From: UBA3946 sp002385755
GTDB taxonomy: Bacteria > Bacillota_I > Bacilli_A > ML615J-28 > CAG-698
Direction: 5' to 3'
NCBI GenBank assembly: GCA_050953085.1
Contig: JBMNLX010000001.1
Span: 205,178 to 269,177 of the forward strand
DNA: 64,000 nucleotides
Made by a program: the position numbers and the translations under genes. Below, one piece after another: positions 40,749 through 50,413 of the stretch (within the stretch, counting starts at the first letter, position 1; each line of letters opens with the position of its first letter). The notes beneath the pieces are model-generated. The model did not search any database and was not told where the DNA came from. It was given only the letters and a program-made list of their open reading frames with translations.

Positions 40749-43367
40749 CTATTTTTCGTATTCGCTAAGCAACCTTTCGATTTCTTCTTTTTGTTTCAAG
40801 TAATCGGCGAGTTTTTCCCTTTCAATCGCGATCTTATCCGCCGGCGCTTTTTGAATAAACTTCTCGTTCGAAAGCAAACTCCGGCAACGCGCGATTTCCG
40901 CTTCCGTCTTTTCAAGGCTCGCCCTTAGTTTCGCCTTTTCTTCCTCAATGTTTACAAGCTGGGCCATGGGAACGGCGACGGTCAAGGCCGGGTAAACGAC
41001 GAGCGCCTTGCCGGTCGTCTCAATCGCTTTCCCGCCAAAAGTAATCTCGCGGTAGTTCGCGAACCGCTTTATAAAAGGAAGATGCGCTTCGATTAAGGCG
41101 ACTGTCTCTCGATCCCGCGCCTCGATTTCCAAATCGACGGGCTTGTGGTAAGAGACGTTCTTTTCGGCGCGGATGCCGCGGACGGCGGTAATGATATCAT
41201 AAATAATCTCGGCGCGGCTCGCGTCGGGAAAATCAAATTCCGGACGCGCTTCCGGCCAGGGGGCGACCGTGATGCTTCCCGGGTTAAAACGTTGGTATAT
41301 TTCCTCGGTCACAAACGGCATGATCGGGTGAAGCAATTTCAAAACCGCGGTCAAGACATAAGCCAGGACGGCGCAGGTAGATTGCATTTGCTTTTTATCA
41401 TCGCCCGAAAAGACGACTTTCGTTAGCTCGAGATACCAGGAAGCAAAATCATCCCAAACAAATTTATATATCGGCCGCGTCGCTTCGCCGAACTCGTATT
41501 TATCAAAGTTTTCGTCGGCCGACCTAATCGTCTCGTTTAGCCGCGAAAGAATCCAGCGGTCAAAAAGCGTGAGTTTTTCCTTCGCTATCGGCCGGCCGTC
41601 GTAGCCCGCGGTCGCGAAATTAAGACCGATATAACGCGAGATATTCCAGATTTTATTGATATAGTTCCACGCGGCCTCGACTTTCTCCTCGGAGAAACGC
41701 AAATCAAGGCCCGGGGTCGCCGCGGTGCTTAAGAAATAGCGGAGACTGTCCATTCCGTAACGGGCGTGGATATCATGAATCTCGATATAATTACCGAGCG
41801 ATTTGCTTACCTTCCTTCCCTTTTCGTCGCGGATTAACCCATGAATCAAAACGTCGCGGAAAGGGCGGACGCCAAGAAAATGCTTCGACTGGAAAGCCAT
41901 CCGCGCGACCCAGAAGAAAATGATGTCATAAGCGGTAACCAAAACGTCGGTGGGGAAATATCTTTCTAAATCGGGCGCCTTCTCGGGCCAACCAAGCGTC
42001 GAGAACGGCCAAAGGGCGCTAGAAAACCAGGTGTCAAGAACGTCCTCGTCCTGGACCCACCCTTCGCCTTTCGGGGCCTCGTGACCGACGCGAATCTCGT
42101 CGCCGCGATACCATGCCGGGATCCGGTGCCCCCACCATAACTGCCGGGAAATGCACCAGTCCTGAATATTCTCAAGCCATTCCGTGAAAGTCCTCTCAAA
42201 ACGCTCGGGGAAGAAATGGATCTTTCCTTCCGTCCTCTGCATTTTCAAGACTTCTTCCGCCAGGCGCTCCATGGCGACGAACCACTGCTTCGAAAGGCGC
42301 GGCTCGACGACTACCCCGGTCCTTTCGCTGTGCCCGACGGAGTGGATGATCTTCTCGATCTTTTGAAGCAACCCGTTTTCCTTTAATGCGGAAACAACGG
42401 CTTCACGGCAGGCGAAGCGCTCCATGCCCTCGTATTTCCCGGCGAGCGCGTTCATCGTGCCGTCCTCGTTCATGCAGTGCGGCATCGGCAGGTTATGCCG
42501 GAGCCCGACCTCAAAGTCATTGGGGTCGTGGGCCGGCGTGACCTTAACGATACCGGTCCCGTATTCGATATCGACATAATCGTCGGCGATAACGGGGATT
42601 TTCCGGTCGGTTTCGGGAATGATAACCTCCCGCCCGATTAAATCGCGGAAACGCTCGTCCTCGGGGTTTACCATTAAAGCGACGTCGCCGAACATCGTTT
42701 CCGGACGGGTAGTGGCGACGGTCAAGCCGCCCTGAGTCCCGTCGGCGAAAGGATAAGTAATATAGTAAAGCGCCCCCTCGATTTCGTGATAGATTACCTC
42801 GATGTTGGATAGGGCCGTTTTGCTTTGAACGTCCCAATTGATAATCCGCTCGCCCCGGTAAATTAATCCTTCGTTATAAAGCTGGATGAAGACCTCGTTA
42901 ACGGCGCGATTAAGTCCCTCGTCGAGCGTGAACCGCTCGCGCGTGTAATCAAGGCTAAGGCCGATTATTTCCCATTGCTCACGGATAAAGGAAGCGTATT
43001 TTTCTTTCCACTCCCAACAGACCTCCAGAAAACGCTCGCGACCCATATCATACCGGTTTTGCCCTTTTTTTCTTAGATCGGATTCAACCCGGGCTTGCGT
43101 CGCAATACTGGCGTGATCCATCCCCGGAAGATATAAGACGTCGTATCCTTGCATTCTTTTACGGCGGACGAGGATATCCTGAAGCGTCGTGTTAAGGACG
43201 TGACCGATATGAAGTTTTCCCGTGATGTTCGGGGGCGGAATCACAATCGTATACGGTTTTTTGTTTTCGTCGCCGGCGGTAAAATAACCTTCTTTAATCC
43301 ACCGCCGGTATTTGCCTTTCTCGACGGAATTAAAATCATACTTTGTCGGCAAATCTTTTAATTTCAT
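40749..43367 (-). CDS. valS: Valyl-tRNA synthetase
   Basis: 872 aa class I synthetase from the ATG at 43367 (MKLKDLPTKYDFNSVEKG). Signatures are PPNITGKLHIGHVLN (HIGH), the editing domain (TTRPETMFGDVAL), GRKVSKSLGN (KMSKS-type), an anticodon-binding helical bundle and a C-terminal coiled coil (AKLRASLEKTEAEIARCRSLL). The preceding 28 codons of the open frame are part of the T-box leader. GGAGG lies before the start. Confidence 0.97.
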   Translation of the reverse strand: MKLKDLPTKYDFNSVEKGKYRRWIKEGYFTAGDENKKPYTIVIPPPNITGKLHIGHVLNTTLQDILVRRKRMQGYDVLYLPGMDHASIATQARVESDLRKKGQNRYDMGRERFLEVCWEWKEKYASFIREQWEIIGLSLDYTRERFTLDEGLNRAVNEVFIQLYNEGLIYRGERIINWDVQSKTALSNIEVIYHEIEGALYYITYPFADGTQGGLTVATTRPETMFGDVALMVNPEDERFRDLIGREVIIPETDRKIPVIADDYVDIEYGTGIVKVTPAHDPNDFEVGLRHNLPMPHCMNEDGTMNALAGKYEGMERFACREAVVSALKENGLLQKIEKIIHSVGHSERTGVVVEPRLSKQWFVAMERLAEEVLKMQRTEGKIHFFPERFERTFTEWLENIQDWCISRQLWWGHRIPAWYRGDEIRVGHEAPKGEGWVQDEDVLDTWFSSALWPFSTLGWPEKAPDLERYFPTDVLVTAYDIIFFWVARMAFQSKHFLGVRPFRDVLIHGLIRDEKGRKVSKSLGNYIEIHDIHARYGMDSLRYFLSTAATPGLDLRFSEEKVEAAWNYINKIWNISRYIGLNFATAGYDGRPIAKEKLTLFDRWILSRLNETIRSADENFDKYEFGEATRPIYKFVWDDFASWYLELTKVVFSGDDKKQMQSTCAVLAYVLTAVLKLLHPIMPFVTEEIYQRFNPGSITVAPWPEARPEFDFPDASRAEIIYDIITAVRGIRAEKNVSYHKPVDLEIEARDRETVALIEAHLPFIKRFANYREITFGGKAIETTGKALVVYPALTVAVPMAQLVNIEEEKAKLRASLEKTEAEIARCRSLLSNEKFIQKAPADKIAIEREKLADYLKQKEEIERLLSEYEK

Positions 43368-43381
43368 AACGCACCTCCATA

Positions 43382-43634
43382 AAAAAAAGTCCTTATCATT
43401 AGATAAGGACGAAATATTCCGCGGTACCACCTTACTTCGCAGGGAATACAAAAAAATCCCGGCGCGCTCAAATGCCTTTAACGCAAGGCGATACGGGTAT
43501 TGCTACTAAAATTCGCGATACCGGCTCCAAGGCGACCTTCGCGACCCCGCGGGAGACTTTTCACCAACCAGCCTCTCTCTGCGACCTACCGCAAGCCGCT
43601 ACTCCTCCTTTTCATAGCCTTTGTTTCTTAATTA
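43382..43634 (-). promoter_or_regulatory. T-box riboswitch, tRNA-Val responsive
   Basis: Leader of valS. On the minus strand: a loop E-type AGTA in GGAGGAGTAGC, the Stem I distal motif AGAGAGAGG...GGTTGGTGAAAA, the antiterminator T-box sequence AAGGTGGTACCGCG, and a terminator GTCCTTATC/GATAAGGAC followed by eight T at 43381-43410. Basal Stem I pairing GGCT/AGCC and AAGG/CCTT places GTC at 43534-43536 as the likely specifier codon (valine). Uncharged tRNA-Val would stabilise the antiterminator and switch valS on. Confidence 0.95.
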
Positions 43635-43640
43635 TAAACT

Positions 43641-43669
43641 ATTATATGATAACCACGCGCAAAAGTCAA
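43641..43669 (-). promoter_or_regulatory. Sigma-A promoter of the valS leader
   Basis: TTGACT at 43664-43669, 17-bp spacer, TATAAT at 43641-43646 on the minus strand, just upstream of the T-box. Confidence 0.88.
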
Positions 43670-43721
43670 TATTTTTAATAATTATTTAGCGTTTCTTTAT
43701 TAAGCGCAGTAAAAACTAATT

Positions 43722-45590
43722 TCATTCACGATAAACATCGCCCGCGATACGCACTTCGGTGCGGGGAGAAAGCGATATTTCAAGGATCTTCACCGCTTCG
43801 GGGGCGGTCAATCGCTTATACTGCTGCGAATAGAAACGTTTATTAAACCGTTTTACATACTTCAAAGCTTCATGCGACGATAACCCGAAAAATTTCTTCA
43901 AAAGATAGACAATGCGCTCTTCATCATCGCCGTTAACCCAAAACCGATAAAGAATGAAATCATTAATCTCAAACTTGCCGAGAGCGTCTTCGGTTTTTTG
44001 ATCCGCGCCGGTAAGTTCCGGAGAAACCGGCGCGGAAAGAATCCGGTCCATAACAACCGCCGCTTCCGGAAAGACGGATTTATAGTATTTTACCGTCTCA
44101 ATTACGACCGTCTTGGTAAGCCCGGCGTTGATGCCGTACATCGCCATATGATCGCCGCCGAAGGTCGACCATCCCAAAGCCATTTCGCTCATATCGGTCG
44201 TGCCGATAACCAAAGCGTCATGCATATTAGCAAGATTCATCAGCATATGGGAACGGATCCGGGCTTGGACGTTTTCATAGGTTATATCCTTGATCTTGCC
44301 GTCGTGGCCGATGGCGTTTAAAGATCTCTCGACGTCTTGCCCGATCGGAATCTCTTTGAAAGTGACCCCGAGAGCGGCCGCCAAATCGCGGGCATTATTT
44401 AAAGAAGCGGGGCCCGTCTCCCGCGACGGCATCGTCACCGCGATAACATTTTTCTTATTATAACCGTAACGGTCAAACGCGTAGCATAACGATAACAAAG
44501 CCAAGGTTGAGTCCAAACCGCCGCTTACGCCAATCACGCAGCGCTCGATGCCGATGTATTGGAGTCTTTTAATAACCCCGGCGGCCTGGATATTGATGAT
44601 ATCGCGATAATCGCGTTCCGACTTCGGCGCGAACGGTCTTAATTCCAACGGGTTCTCAAAATCATAATCGTCGCCCCGTTCAAGCTGAAACGGCACGATT
44701 CTGATATCGGCGTCACGGGTGAACTCCTGGACTTTTTTGTAATAGCTGTTGTTCCGGCGGAGATGGTGAAGTTTCAAAACGTCGATATCTCCGTAGATAA
44801 TGCTTGATTCGAGGGTTATCTCGCCCTCTTCTGCTATAATCCGCCCATTTTCCGTAATCAGCTTATGGCTGCTGAAAACGACCTCGCTCGTCGACTCGCT
44901 CGCGTTATTGGAAACATAAACGTAAGCGCCGTTAAATTTCAGACTGATACTCCGGGTTAGAATCTCCCGGCGTTCTCTTTTGCCGATGTAGGCGGGCGAA
45001 GCGCTCGAGTTGAATACGATTAACGCCCCGTTGGCGTAAAGCGTCTCGTTAGGGGAAATCGGCGCCCACATGTCGGCGCAGACCTCGGCCGCGAACTTCA
45101 CTTCGCTAGTCTCATCGGAAAAAATTAGCTTCCCGAAAGGGATGTCCTCGCCAAAAAGCCGAATCGACCGCACTTCCTCCGCTAGGTCGCTCCCGCTTTG
45201 GAACCAGCGGGCTTCGTAGAATTCGTTCGTGTGCGGCAGGTAACTTTTCGGGACAATCCCCAATATTTTATTTCTCTGCATAACAAAACTGCAATTAAAT
45301 ATCGTGTCGTTCTCAAAGATATAAGACCCGAAAATGACTACCCCGGAAAACGGGTTATTCTCAAGCAGGTATTCGATCGCCTCCAAAGACTGATCGTATA
45401 GGTATTTCTGGAAAATCAAATCGCCGACCGAATAGCCGGTAACGCACATTTCCGGAAAACAAACGATCGCCGTCCGCTTCGCTTCGGCTTTTTTCAATAA
45501 TTCAATCATCGCCCGGACATTGTAGGTGGTATCGCCTAAACGGCTGCTCGGGCAGGCCGCGGCGACTTTTAAGAATCCTTGAGCGTACAT
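43722..45590 (-). CDS. nadE: Glutamine-dependent NAD+ synthetase
   Basis: 622 aa fusion of an N-terminal nitrilase-type glutaminase (CFPEMCVTGYS with the catalytic Glu; VCADMWAPISP with the nucleophilic Cys) and a C-terminal NAD synthetase with GVSGGLDSTLALL and GTTDMSEMALGWSTFGGDH. It converts deamido-NAD to NAD+. It follows nadD by 3 nt, so the last two steps of NAD synthesis are joined. Confidence 0.96.
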   Translation of the reverse strand: MYAQGFLKVAAACPSSRLGDTTYNVRAMIELLKKAEAKRTAIVCFPEMCVTGYSVGDLIFQKYLYDQSLEAIEYLLENNPFSGVVIFGSYIFENDTIFNCSFVMQRNKILGIVPKSYLPHTNEFYEARWFQSGSDLAEEVRSIRLFGEDIPFGKLIFSDETSEVKFAAEVCADMWAPISPNETLYANGALIVFNSSASPAYIGKRERREILTRSISLKFNGAYVYVSNNASESTSEVVFSSHKLITENGRIIAEEGEITLESSIIYGDIDVLKLHHLRRNNSYYKKVQEFTRDADIRIVPFQLERGDDYDFENPLELRPFAPKSERDYRDIINIQAAGVIKRLQYIGIERCVIGVSGGLDSTLALLSLCYAFDRYGYNKKNVIAVTMPSRETGPASLNNARDLAAALGVTFKEIPIGQDVERSLNAIGHDGKIKDITYENVQARIRSHMLMNLANMHDALVIGTTDMSEMALGWSTFGGDHMAMYGINAGLTKTVVIETVKYYKSVFPEAAVVMDRILSAPVSPELTGADQKTEDALGKFEINDFILYRFWVNGDDEERIVYLLKKFFGLSSHEALKYVKRFNKRFYSQQYKRLTAPEAVKILEISLSPRTEVRIAGDVYRE

Positions 45591-45593
45591 ATA

Positions 45594-46151
45594 TTACTCC
45601 TTATATAGATTGTTTTCTTTTATATATTGTGCCACTTCGGGCAATAAATATTTATCGTCTTTTGTGTTTCGGTAAGCGCTCGCCGAAGCGCTGATTTCTT
45701 CGACATCAAGAATAAAAAAGTTATCCCGGTATTTTTTTAAAGAATCGCGCGCGAGAATCGCCTCGATATCGACGCCGGCGCGGGGGATAACGACAAATCT
45801 GTTTTCCGCCGCCACCGCGGGAAAATTAATCCATGTTTCGATGCCGGCGAGATTATCGGCGCCGAGCACGAAAACGGGATTATTGAACTTGCGGAGCGAA
45901 TAATAAGTTCCGGCGTATTTTTTGTCTTTTATTTCGATGTCGCTAACCGCCGCCCGCGGTCCTAGCCGCCGGCATAAAAGTTCCAGCATCGAAAGACGGT
46001 GCCGGTCTTCTATGAGCCCCTCTTTCCAGTAAGCCTGTCCCGTCGGCAAAAAATAAAAAGCGGCGCTTGGATAAGCTGACATTACCTTTTTCGCAATTCG
46101 AAAGTGCGCGACGGTCGGGGGATTAAATGACCCGCCGAAGACAATATCCAT
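45594..46151 (-). CDS. nadD: Nicotinate-nucleotide adenylyltransferase NadD
   Basis: 185 aa nucleotidyltransferase that makes deamido-NAD from NaMN and ATP. The N-terminal FGGSFNPPTVAHFRIA is the GxFxPxHxxH-type motif with Ala-His at the end, and SASAYRNTKDDKYLLPEVAQYI is the C-terminal ISxTxxR-like region. ATG at 46151 is preferred over the one seven codons upstream because the motif begins there. In most Firmicutes nadD sits beside yqeK; here it has moved to nadE. Confidence 0.92.
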   Translation of the reverse strand: MDIVFGGSFNPPTVAHFRIAKKVMSAYPSAAFYFLPTGQAYWKEGLIEDRHRLSMLELLCRRLGPRAAVSDIEIKDKKYAGTYYSLRKFNNPVFVLGADNLAGIETWINFPAVAAENRFVVIPRAGVDIEAILARDSLKKYRDNFFILDVEEISASASAYRNTKDDKYLLPEVAQYIKENNLYKE

Positions 46152-46222
46152 AATATCATCTCTTTCTAACATTATTTTACCATATTTCCCGATAAAAGTT
46201 AAGAAAAAAATGCCTTCCGGCG

Positions 46223-47473
46223 CTATTTTCTCATTATCCGCTCCGTAAAATAACGCCCGCGCTCGGCGTAATTATTAAACTGGTCGTAACTTGGCGCGCC
46301 CGGGGAAAACAAAACGACGGTTACGTCGGCTAAATGTCGCTCGAGGTCATCCAGCGCCGAGGCAAGGTCGGGATAAATTTCCGTGTCTATTCCCGCGCCG
46401 CGGAAAAAACGGGCAACCCGTTCCCGGTTCTCCCCCGACACAACGACGCGCGCCACCGATCTCAAAGCGCCTACGGGGAGAGAGAAATCCGCTCCTTCTT
46501 CCTTTCCCCCGCATAACAATAAAACCCGTTCGTTCGGGAAAGCCGCGAGAGCGGCGGCGAGAGCGGCGGGATTCGTCGCTTTCGAGTCGTTATAATGCTT
46601 GATCCCCTTAAACGATCCGGCGTATTCGATTCTGTGCGGAAAGGGCCGGAATCCTCTGAAACTTTCCGGCGTGATAACCGCGCCGGGACGGAAAGCAAAA
46701 ACGGCCGCCATAGCCGCAACCGCGTTCGCGAGATTATGCTTCCCGGCAAGGGGAATCGCGTCAACGTCAAGCAGGCGACTCCCCAGATAATAAATCCCCC
46801 CCGCCATGGCATAATAACCTTCCGTTTCCCCCCGGACGGAAAATGGGATATTTATCCCGGGCGAACTTTTTGCGGCGGCGGAAGCAGCCTCGCAATCGGC
46901 ATTATAAATTAAGACGTCTCCCGGCAAGCGGGCGGCGACGATTTTCTTCTTCGCCGACGCATATTCCAAGAAATCGCGATGCCTGGAAAGATGGTGCGGC
47001 GTGATATTAAGCAATACCGCGATGTCTGTCCTAAAATCATGGCAATATTCCAACATAAAACTTGACGCTTCGATGACGATCGGCCGAGATGAATCGGCGA
47101 ACTCAAAAAGCGGCGCGCCGATATTCCCGCCGAGATCAACGCCCGGCAAAAGGTGGGCGATTAACGCCGCGGTCGTCGTTTTCCCGTTGGTCCCGGTCAC
47201 CGTGATCGTTTTCCTGCCCGGGAAAAACCGGTAAAAGAGTTCCAAGTCGGACGCGATCCCGACGCCCGCATCGATACATTTTAACATCACGGGATGGTCG
47301 GAAGGGAAACCGCCGCTTTTCACCGCGAGCGTGATCTTAGCTAAATCGGGCTCGTCGTTGTATGAAGCGATATTATCATCGTAGATTACGTATTCCCGCC
47401 TCAGTTTGCTCAAATACGCGGCTACCGCTCTGTTCGCGCGGCCGTAGCCAAGTAAAAGATATTTGCTCTTAAT
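46223..47473 (-). CDS. murD: UDP-N-acetylmuramoylalanine-D-glutamate ligase MurD
   Basis: 416 aa Mur ligase adding D-Glu to UDP-MurNAc-L-Ala. The N-terminal nucleotide-binding LLLGYGRANRAVAAYL, the P-loop TVTGTNGKTTTAALI, the IEASSFMLEYC region, HNLANAVAAMAA and HYNDSKATNPAALAAAL are all present. The start is unusual: no ATG, GTG or TTG lies in frame after the mraY stop and before the first motif. An AGGGGGT ribosome-binding site stands 7 nt before an ATT at 47473, which I take as the start. The next upstream ATG is 85 nt inside mraY. Confidence 0.9.
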   Translation of the reverse strand: MKSKYLLLGYGRANRAVAAYLSKLRREYVIYDDNIASYNDEPDLAKITLAVKSGGFPSDHPVMLKCIDAGVGIASDLELFYRFFPGRKTITVTGTNGKTTTAALIAHLLPGVDLGGNIGAPLFEFADSSRPIVIEASSFMLEYCHDFRTDIAVLLNITPHHLSRHRDFLEYASAKKKIVAARLPGDVLIYNADCEAASAAAKSSPGINIPFSVRGETEGYYAMAGGIYYLGSRLLDVDAIPLAGKHNLANAVAAMAAVFAFRPGAVITPESFRGFRPFPHRIEYAGSFKGIKHYNDSKATNPAALAAALAAFPNERVLLLCGGKEEGADFSLPVGALRSVARVVVSGENRERVARFFRGAGIDTEIYPDLASALDDLERHLADVTVVLFSPGAPSYDQFNNYAERGRYFTERIMRK

Positions 47474-47484
47474 ACCGATACCCC

Positions 47485-48459
47485 CTACAGGAAAAAGTGA
47501 TGAGCGAGGGCGACGGCCGCCAAAGCGGCGCCCAGCCCCGCGAGCCAAAAGAGAACGTCGACTTCCCACTCGTTCATCCCTTTGAGCTCGAAATGATGAT
47601 GGATCGGGCTCATGAGAAAAATTCTTTTCCCGCCCGTCGCCTTAAAATAAATGACTTGGATCAACACGGATAGCCCCTCGATAATAAATACGAGCCCGAC
47701 GACCAAAAGCAAAACTTCCATCTTCATAAGAATAAACAAATTAACAAGCGTCGCCCCCAAGGCCAAAGAACCGACATCACCCATGAAGATCTTCGCCGGG
47801 TTAAAGTTATAACAAAAAAAAGCCAAAACGGCGCCGGTCACGGCAAGCGCAAAAAGCGTGACCTCCGTGTTCCCGGCAAAACGGGCGATAAGAGCGGTCG
47901 CGGAAAAGGCGATGATTAAAAGTCCGGCGGCGAGCCCGTCAAGCCCGTCGCTGAAATTAACGGCGTTGGTAAACCCGACAAACAATAGCAAGACCAAAAC
48001 CCCGTAAAACCATTTTAGGTCGATTTCCCGACCGAAAAGATTAACCGTCGACGTCAATCCTTTGTCAAGAAACAAGTAGAAATACATCCCGGCCCAGACG
48101 ATTTGGATAAATAATTTAAAATACTTTCCCAATCCTTCGTTGTTTTTTTTCACAACGATTAAATAATCGTCCAAAAACCCGAGCGCGCCGTAAAGAATGA
48201 CCGGCATGAATAAGAGCAGCAGGGTGTTTTTGTCGAAGGGCTCGCCGGTAAAATGCAAATAAAGAACGGCGAAAACTATCGATAGAATAATTATCGCCCC
48301 GCCCATCGTCGGCGTTCCGGCTTTCGCGTAATGACCTTTCGGGCCTTCCCTCCGGATGCTTTGACCGATTTTAATCCGTCTTAATAGCGGGATTAAAAAC
48401 ACGCACATAAAAATCGCGCAAACAAAAGCCGTTAAAAAAATTTTCACATAAACATTCAT
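47485..48459 (-). CDS. mraY: Phospho-N-acetylmuramoyl-pentapeptide transferase MraY
   Basis: 324 aa integral membrane enzyme that makes lipid I from UDP-MurNAc-pentapeptide and undecaprenyl phosphate. Catalytic loops are visible: GTPTMGGAIII, FLDDYLIVVKKNNEGL, NAVNFSDGLDGLAAG, IFMGDVGSLALG and SPIHHHFELKG. About ten membrane helices. ATGA overlap with murE. Confidence 0.97.
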   Translation of the reverse strand: MNVYVKIFLTAFVCAIFMCVFLIPLLRRIKIGQSIRREGPKGHYAKAGTPTMGGAIIILSIVFAVLYLHFTGEPFDKNTLLLLFMPVILYGALGFLDDYLIVVKKNNEGLGKYFKLFIQIVWAGMYFYLFLDKGLTSTVNLFGREIDLKWFYGVLVLLLFVGFTNAVNFSDGLDGLAAGLLIIAFSATALIARFAGNTEVTLFALAVTGAVLAFFCYNFNPAKIFMGDVGSLALGATLVNLFILMKMEVLLLVVGLVFIIEGLSVLIQVIYFKATGGKRIFLMSPIHHHFELKGMNEWEVDVLFWLAGLGAALAAVALAHHFFL

Positions 48460-49883
48460 AATTTCAATCTCCGAACCGTGTTTTTATCGTTATACGGGAT
48501 CTTTTTGTCCCTGATAATTTGATATTGTTCGTTTCCTTTCCCCAATACGGCGATAATATCGCCTTTTAACGCCCGTCGGGAAGCTTCGACGATCGCCGTT
48601 TCCCGATCGATAATGACGATATAATTGTCGCTTTTTACCCCTTCCAGAATGTCTGCGATAATTTCCTCGGGCGGCTCGAAACGCGGGTTGTCGTTCGTGA
48701 AAATCACGAAATCGGCAATCGTCGCGGTAATGTCGCCGATTACCCGGCGCTTGCCCTTGTCGCGCTCGCCGCCGCAGCCGATAACGACATAAAGCTTGTT
48801 TTTCTTGACTTTATCAAGAAACTCCAAAACATTCCGCACGCCGTCGGGAGTATGGGCAAAATCGATAACGAAATACCGCCCGGCAACATTTAGCACTTCC
48901 ATCCGCCCCAGGATATTAATTCGGGCGCTCAAAAACTCGAAAATTTTTTTGGAGAAAAGCGCGAGGACGTCGACGACGGCGATGAAAGCAAGAATGTTAT
49001 ATATATTGAATCTGCCGAGAAGATTGGTCGCGACTTGGAATTTCCCACGCGGAGTATGTATAAAAAATTCCGTTCCATCGATCGTGAATTTCGGATCTTC
49101 GAATGTATAATCGGCGTTATTTTCACCGTAAGTCAAAACCCGTCCGCGCGCCAGGCGGTAAAAAAGTTTAAAGTCGCATATCTCGCTATTAATGATGACA
49201 TAACTTCTCTCGTCAGCCGAACGCAGAAACAAAGCTTTAGTGTATTTATAATCTTCCATAGTCTGATGAAAATCTAAATGATCGCGGGTAAGATTCGTGA
49301 TCAGGACGATTTTAAACTCCAAGCCGTGGACTCTTAAAAGTTTTACGGCGTGCGAGCTAACTTCCATGATGACGACGGTTACCCCGGCTTTTTTACTTTC
49401 CCTAAGCACGCGGTAGATTTCAAGAATATGCGGCGTGGTGTTTTCGGTGAAATAGAAATTGTTCATGATATAAACGCCGTTCGTCCCAATCAGCGTCGCC
49501 TTTTTATTAAGCAACTGAAAATATTTATAGATTAACGTAGATACGGTTGTCTTGCCATTGGTACCGGTTATCCCGATTAAAGTGAACTGAGACGAGAGGT
49601 TTTGGTAGAATATTTTCGCGGTCTCCGCAAGCGTTTTTTCCACGTCCTCAACAATAATGAAATTGATCCCGGAAAACAACTCGCTTTTGGACCACGGTCG
49701 GTCGCTCACGATGGTTTTCGCGCCTTTGGCGATTGCGGATACGATAAAATCCTGACCGTCAAATCTTTCGCCGCGAATAGCGAAAAAAACATCGTTCTCG
49801 ATAATTTCTCGGGAATCGATTTTCAGGTCATTAACTTGATGATTGTTCTTCAGTTTTTGTTTGAATAGTCTTGATACTCTCAT
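48456..49883 (-). CDS. murE: UDP-MurNAc-tripeptide synthetase MurE, meso-diaminopimelate type
   Basis: 475 aa Mur ligase adding the third stem residue. P-loop GITGTNGKTTVSTLIYKYF, TRDHLDFHQTMEDY, and TNDNPRFEPPEEI. The DNPR tetrapeptide is the known specificity mark for meso-DAP rather than lysine. No murF follows in the cluster; mraY and murD come next. A probable promoter lies just upstream, so murE-mraY-murD can be transcribed separately from the PBP gene. Confidence 0.95.
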   Translation of the reverse strand: MRVSRLFKQKLKNNHQVNDLKIDSREIIENDVFFAIRGERFDGQDFIVSAIAKGAKTIVSDRPWSKSELFSGINFIIVEDVEKTLAETAKIFYQNLSSQFTLIGITGTNGKTTVSTLIYKYFQLLNKKATLIGTNGVYIMNNFYFTENTTPHILEIYRVLRESKKAGVTVVIMEVSSHAVKLLRVHGLEFKIVLITNLTRDHLDFHQTMEDYKYTKALFLRSADERSYVIINSEICDFKLFYRLARGRVLTYGENNADYTFEDPKFTIDGTEFFIHTPRGKFQVATNLLGRFNIYNILAFIAVVDVLALFSKKIFEFLSARINILGRMEVLNVAGRYFVIDFAHTPDGVRNVLEFLDKVKKNKLYVVIGCGGERDKGKRRVIGDITATIADFVIFTNDNPRFEPPEEIIADILEGVKSDNYIVIIDRETAIVEASRRALKGDIIAVLGKGNEQYQIIRDKKIPYNDKNTVRRLKL

Positions 49884-49914
49884 ATCCGCTTCCGTCAGTT
49901 AATTATATTAATGG

Positions 49915-49944
49915 AGTATACAAGCTATGAATAAATTGTGTAAA
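49915..49944 (-). promoter_or_regulatory. Probable sigma-A promoter of murE-mraY-murD
   Basis: TTTACA at 49939-49944, 18-bp spacer, TATACT at 49915-49920 on the minus strand. Confidence 0.6.
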
Positions 49945-50019
49945 ATCGTTTATGTCAGAAAAAAAGCGTTATTTCAATTAGCCTAAATGTTACCAATAGT
50001 CTTCTGGAAAAACCAATAG

Positions 50020-50065
50020 AAAAAAGGCATTTCACATATGGTTTTTGATACATAGTGAAATGCCC
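50020..50065 (-). terminator. Terminator downstream of the 55-residue gene
   Basis: 10-bp perfect stem GGCATTTCAC/GTGAAATGCC, 19-nt loop, T run on the minus strand. The stretch 50066-50245 between it and the small gene holds nothing else I can recognise. Confidence 0.75.
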
Positions 50066-50245
50066 TTATAGTTTTATAGGAAATTATGGGTGCGTTTTTA
50101 TTGGCGATAACACATAGGTGTTTTATTCGCGAGAGTTATCGACTAATTGTTCTCTTAGAAAGCTTAATAAAAAATCATTATTGCATAAGTGAGGCGATTT
50201 TGGATTTTTGTAAAACTATTCTATTAACAGTAATAAAAAGACTCG

Positions 50246-50413
50246 CTATGTAAATTTCGCCTTTTTCTTTAAATTTCTTTTGTTCTTCTCGTCTTTCTCA
50301 TAAGCATTAATTCGCTTCAGGGAAATAATGATATTTTTGGATGTGCCACTACTTGCGATAGTTTGGTATGTATATGGACTATTATCAGGACAAGGAACCG
50401 TAATCTTATTCAT
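50246..50413 (-). CDS. small protein of unknown function
   Basis: 55 aa from ATG 50413, with ACGGAGG at 7 nt. It reads MNKITVPCPDNSPYTYQTIA, then SSGTSKNIIISLKRINAYEK and a very basic tail (KNKRNLKKKAKFT). AT-rich, set inside the cell-wall cluster between the PBP and murE, flanked by its own terminators. No family recognised. The gap 50414-50725 upstream holds no other gene. Confidence 0.5.
   Translation of the reverse strand: MNKITVPCPDNSPYTYQTIASSGTSKNIIISLKRINAYEKDEKNKRNLKKKAKFT

Noticed and set aside
45594..46172. NadD start at the upstream ATG (46172)
   Set aside because: The extra seven residues precede the conserved FGGSFNPP motif, which starts right after the downstream ATG in the family.
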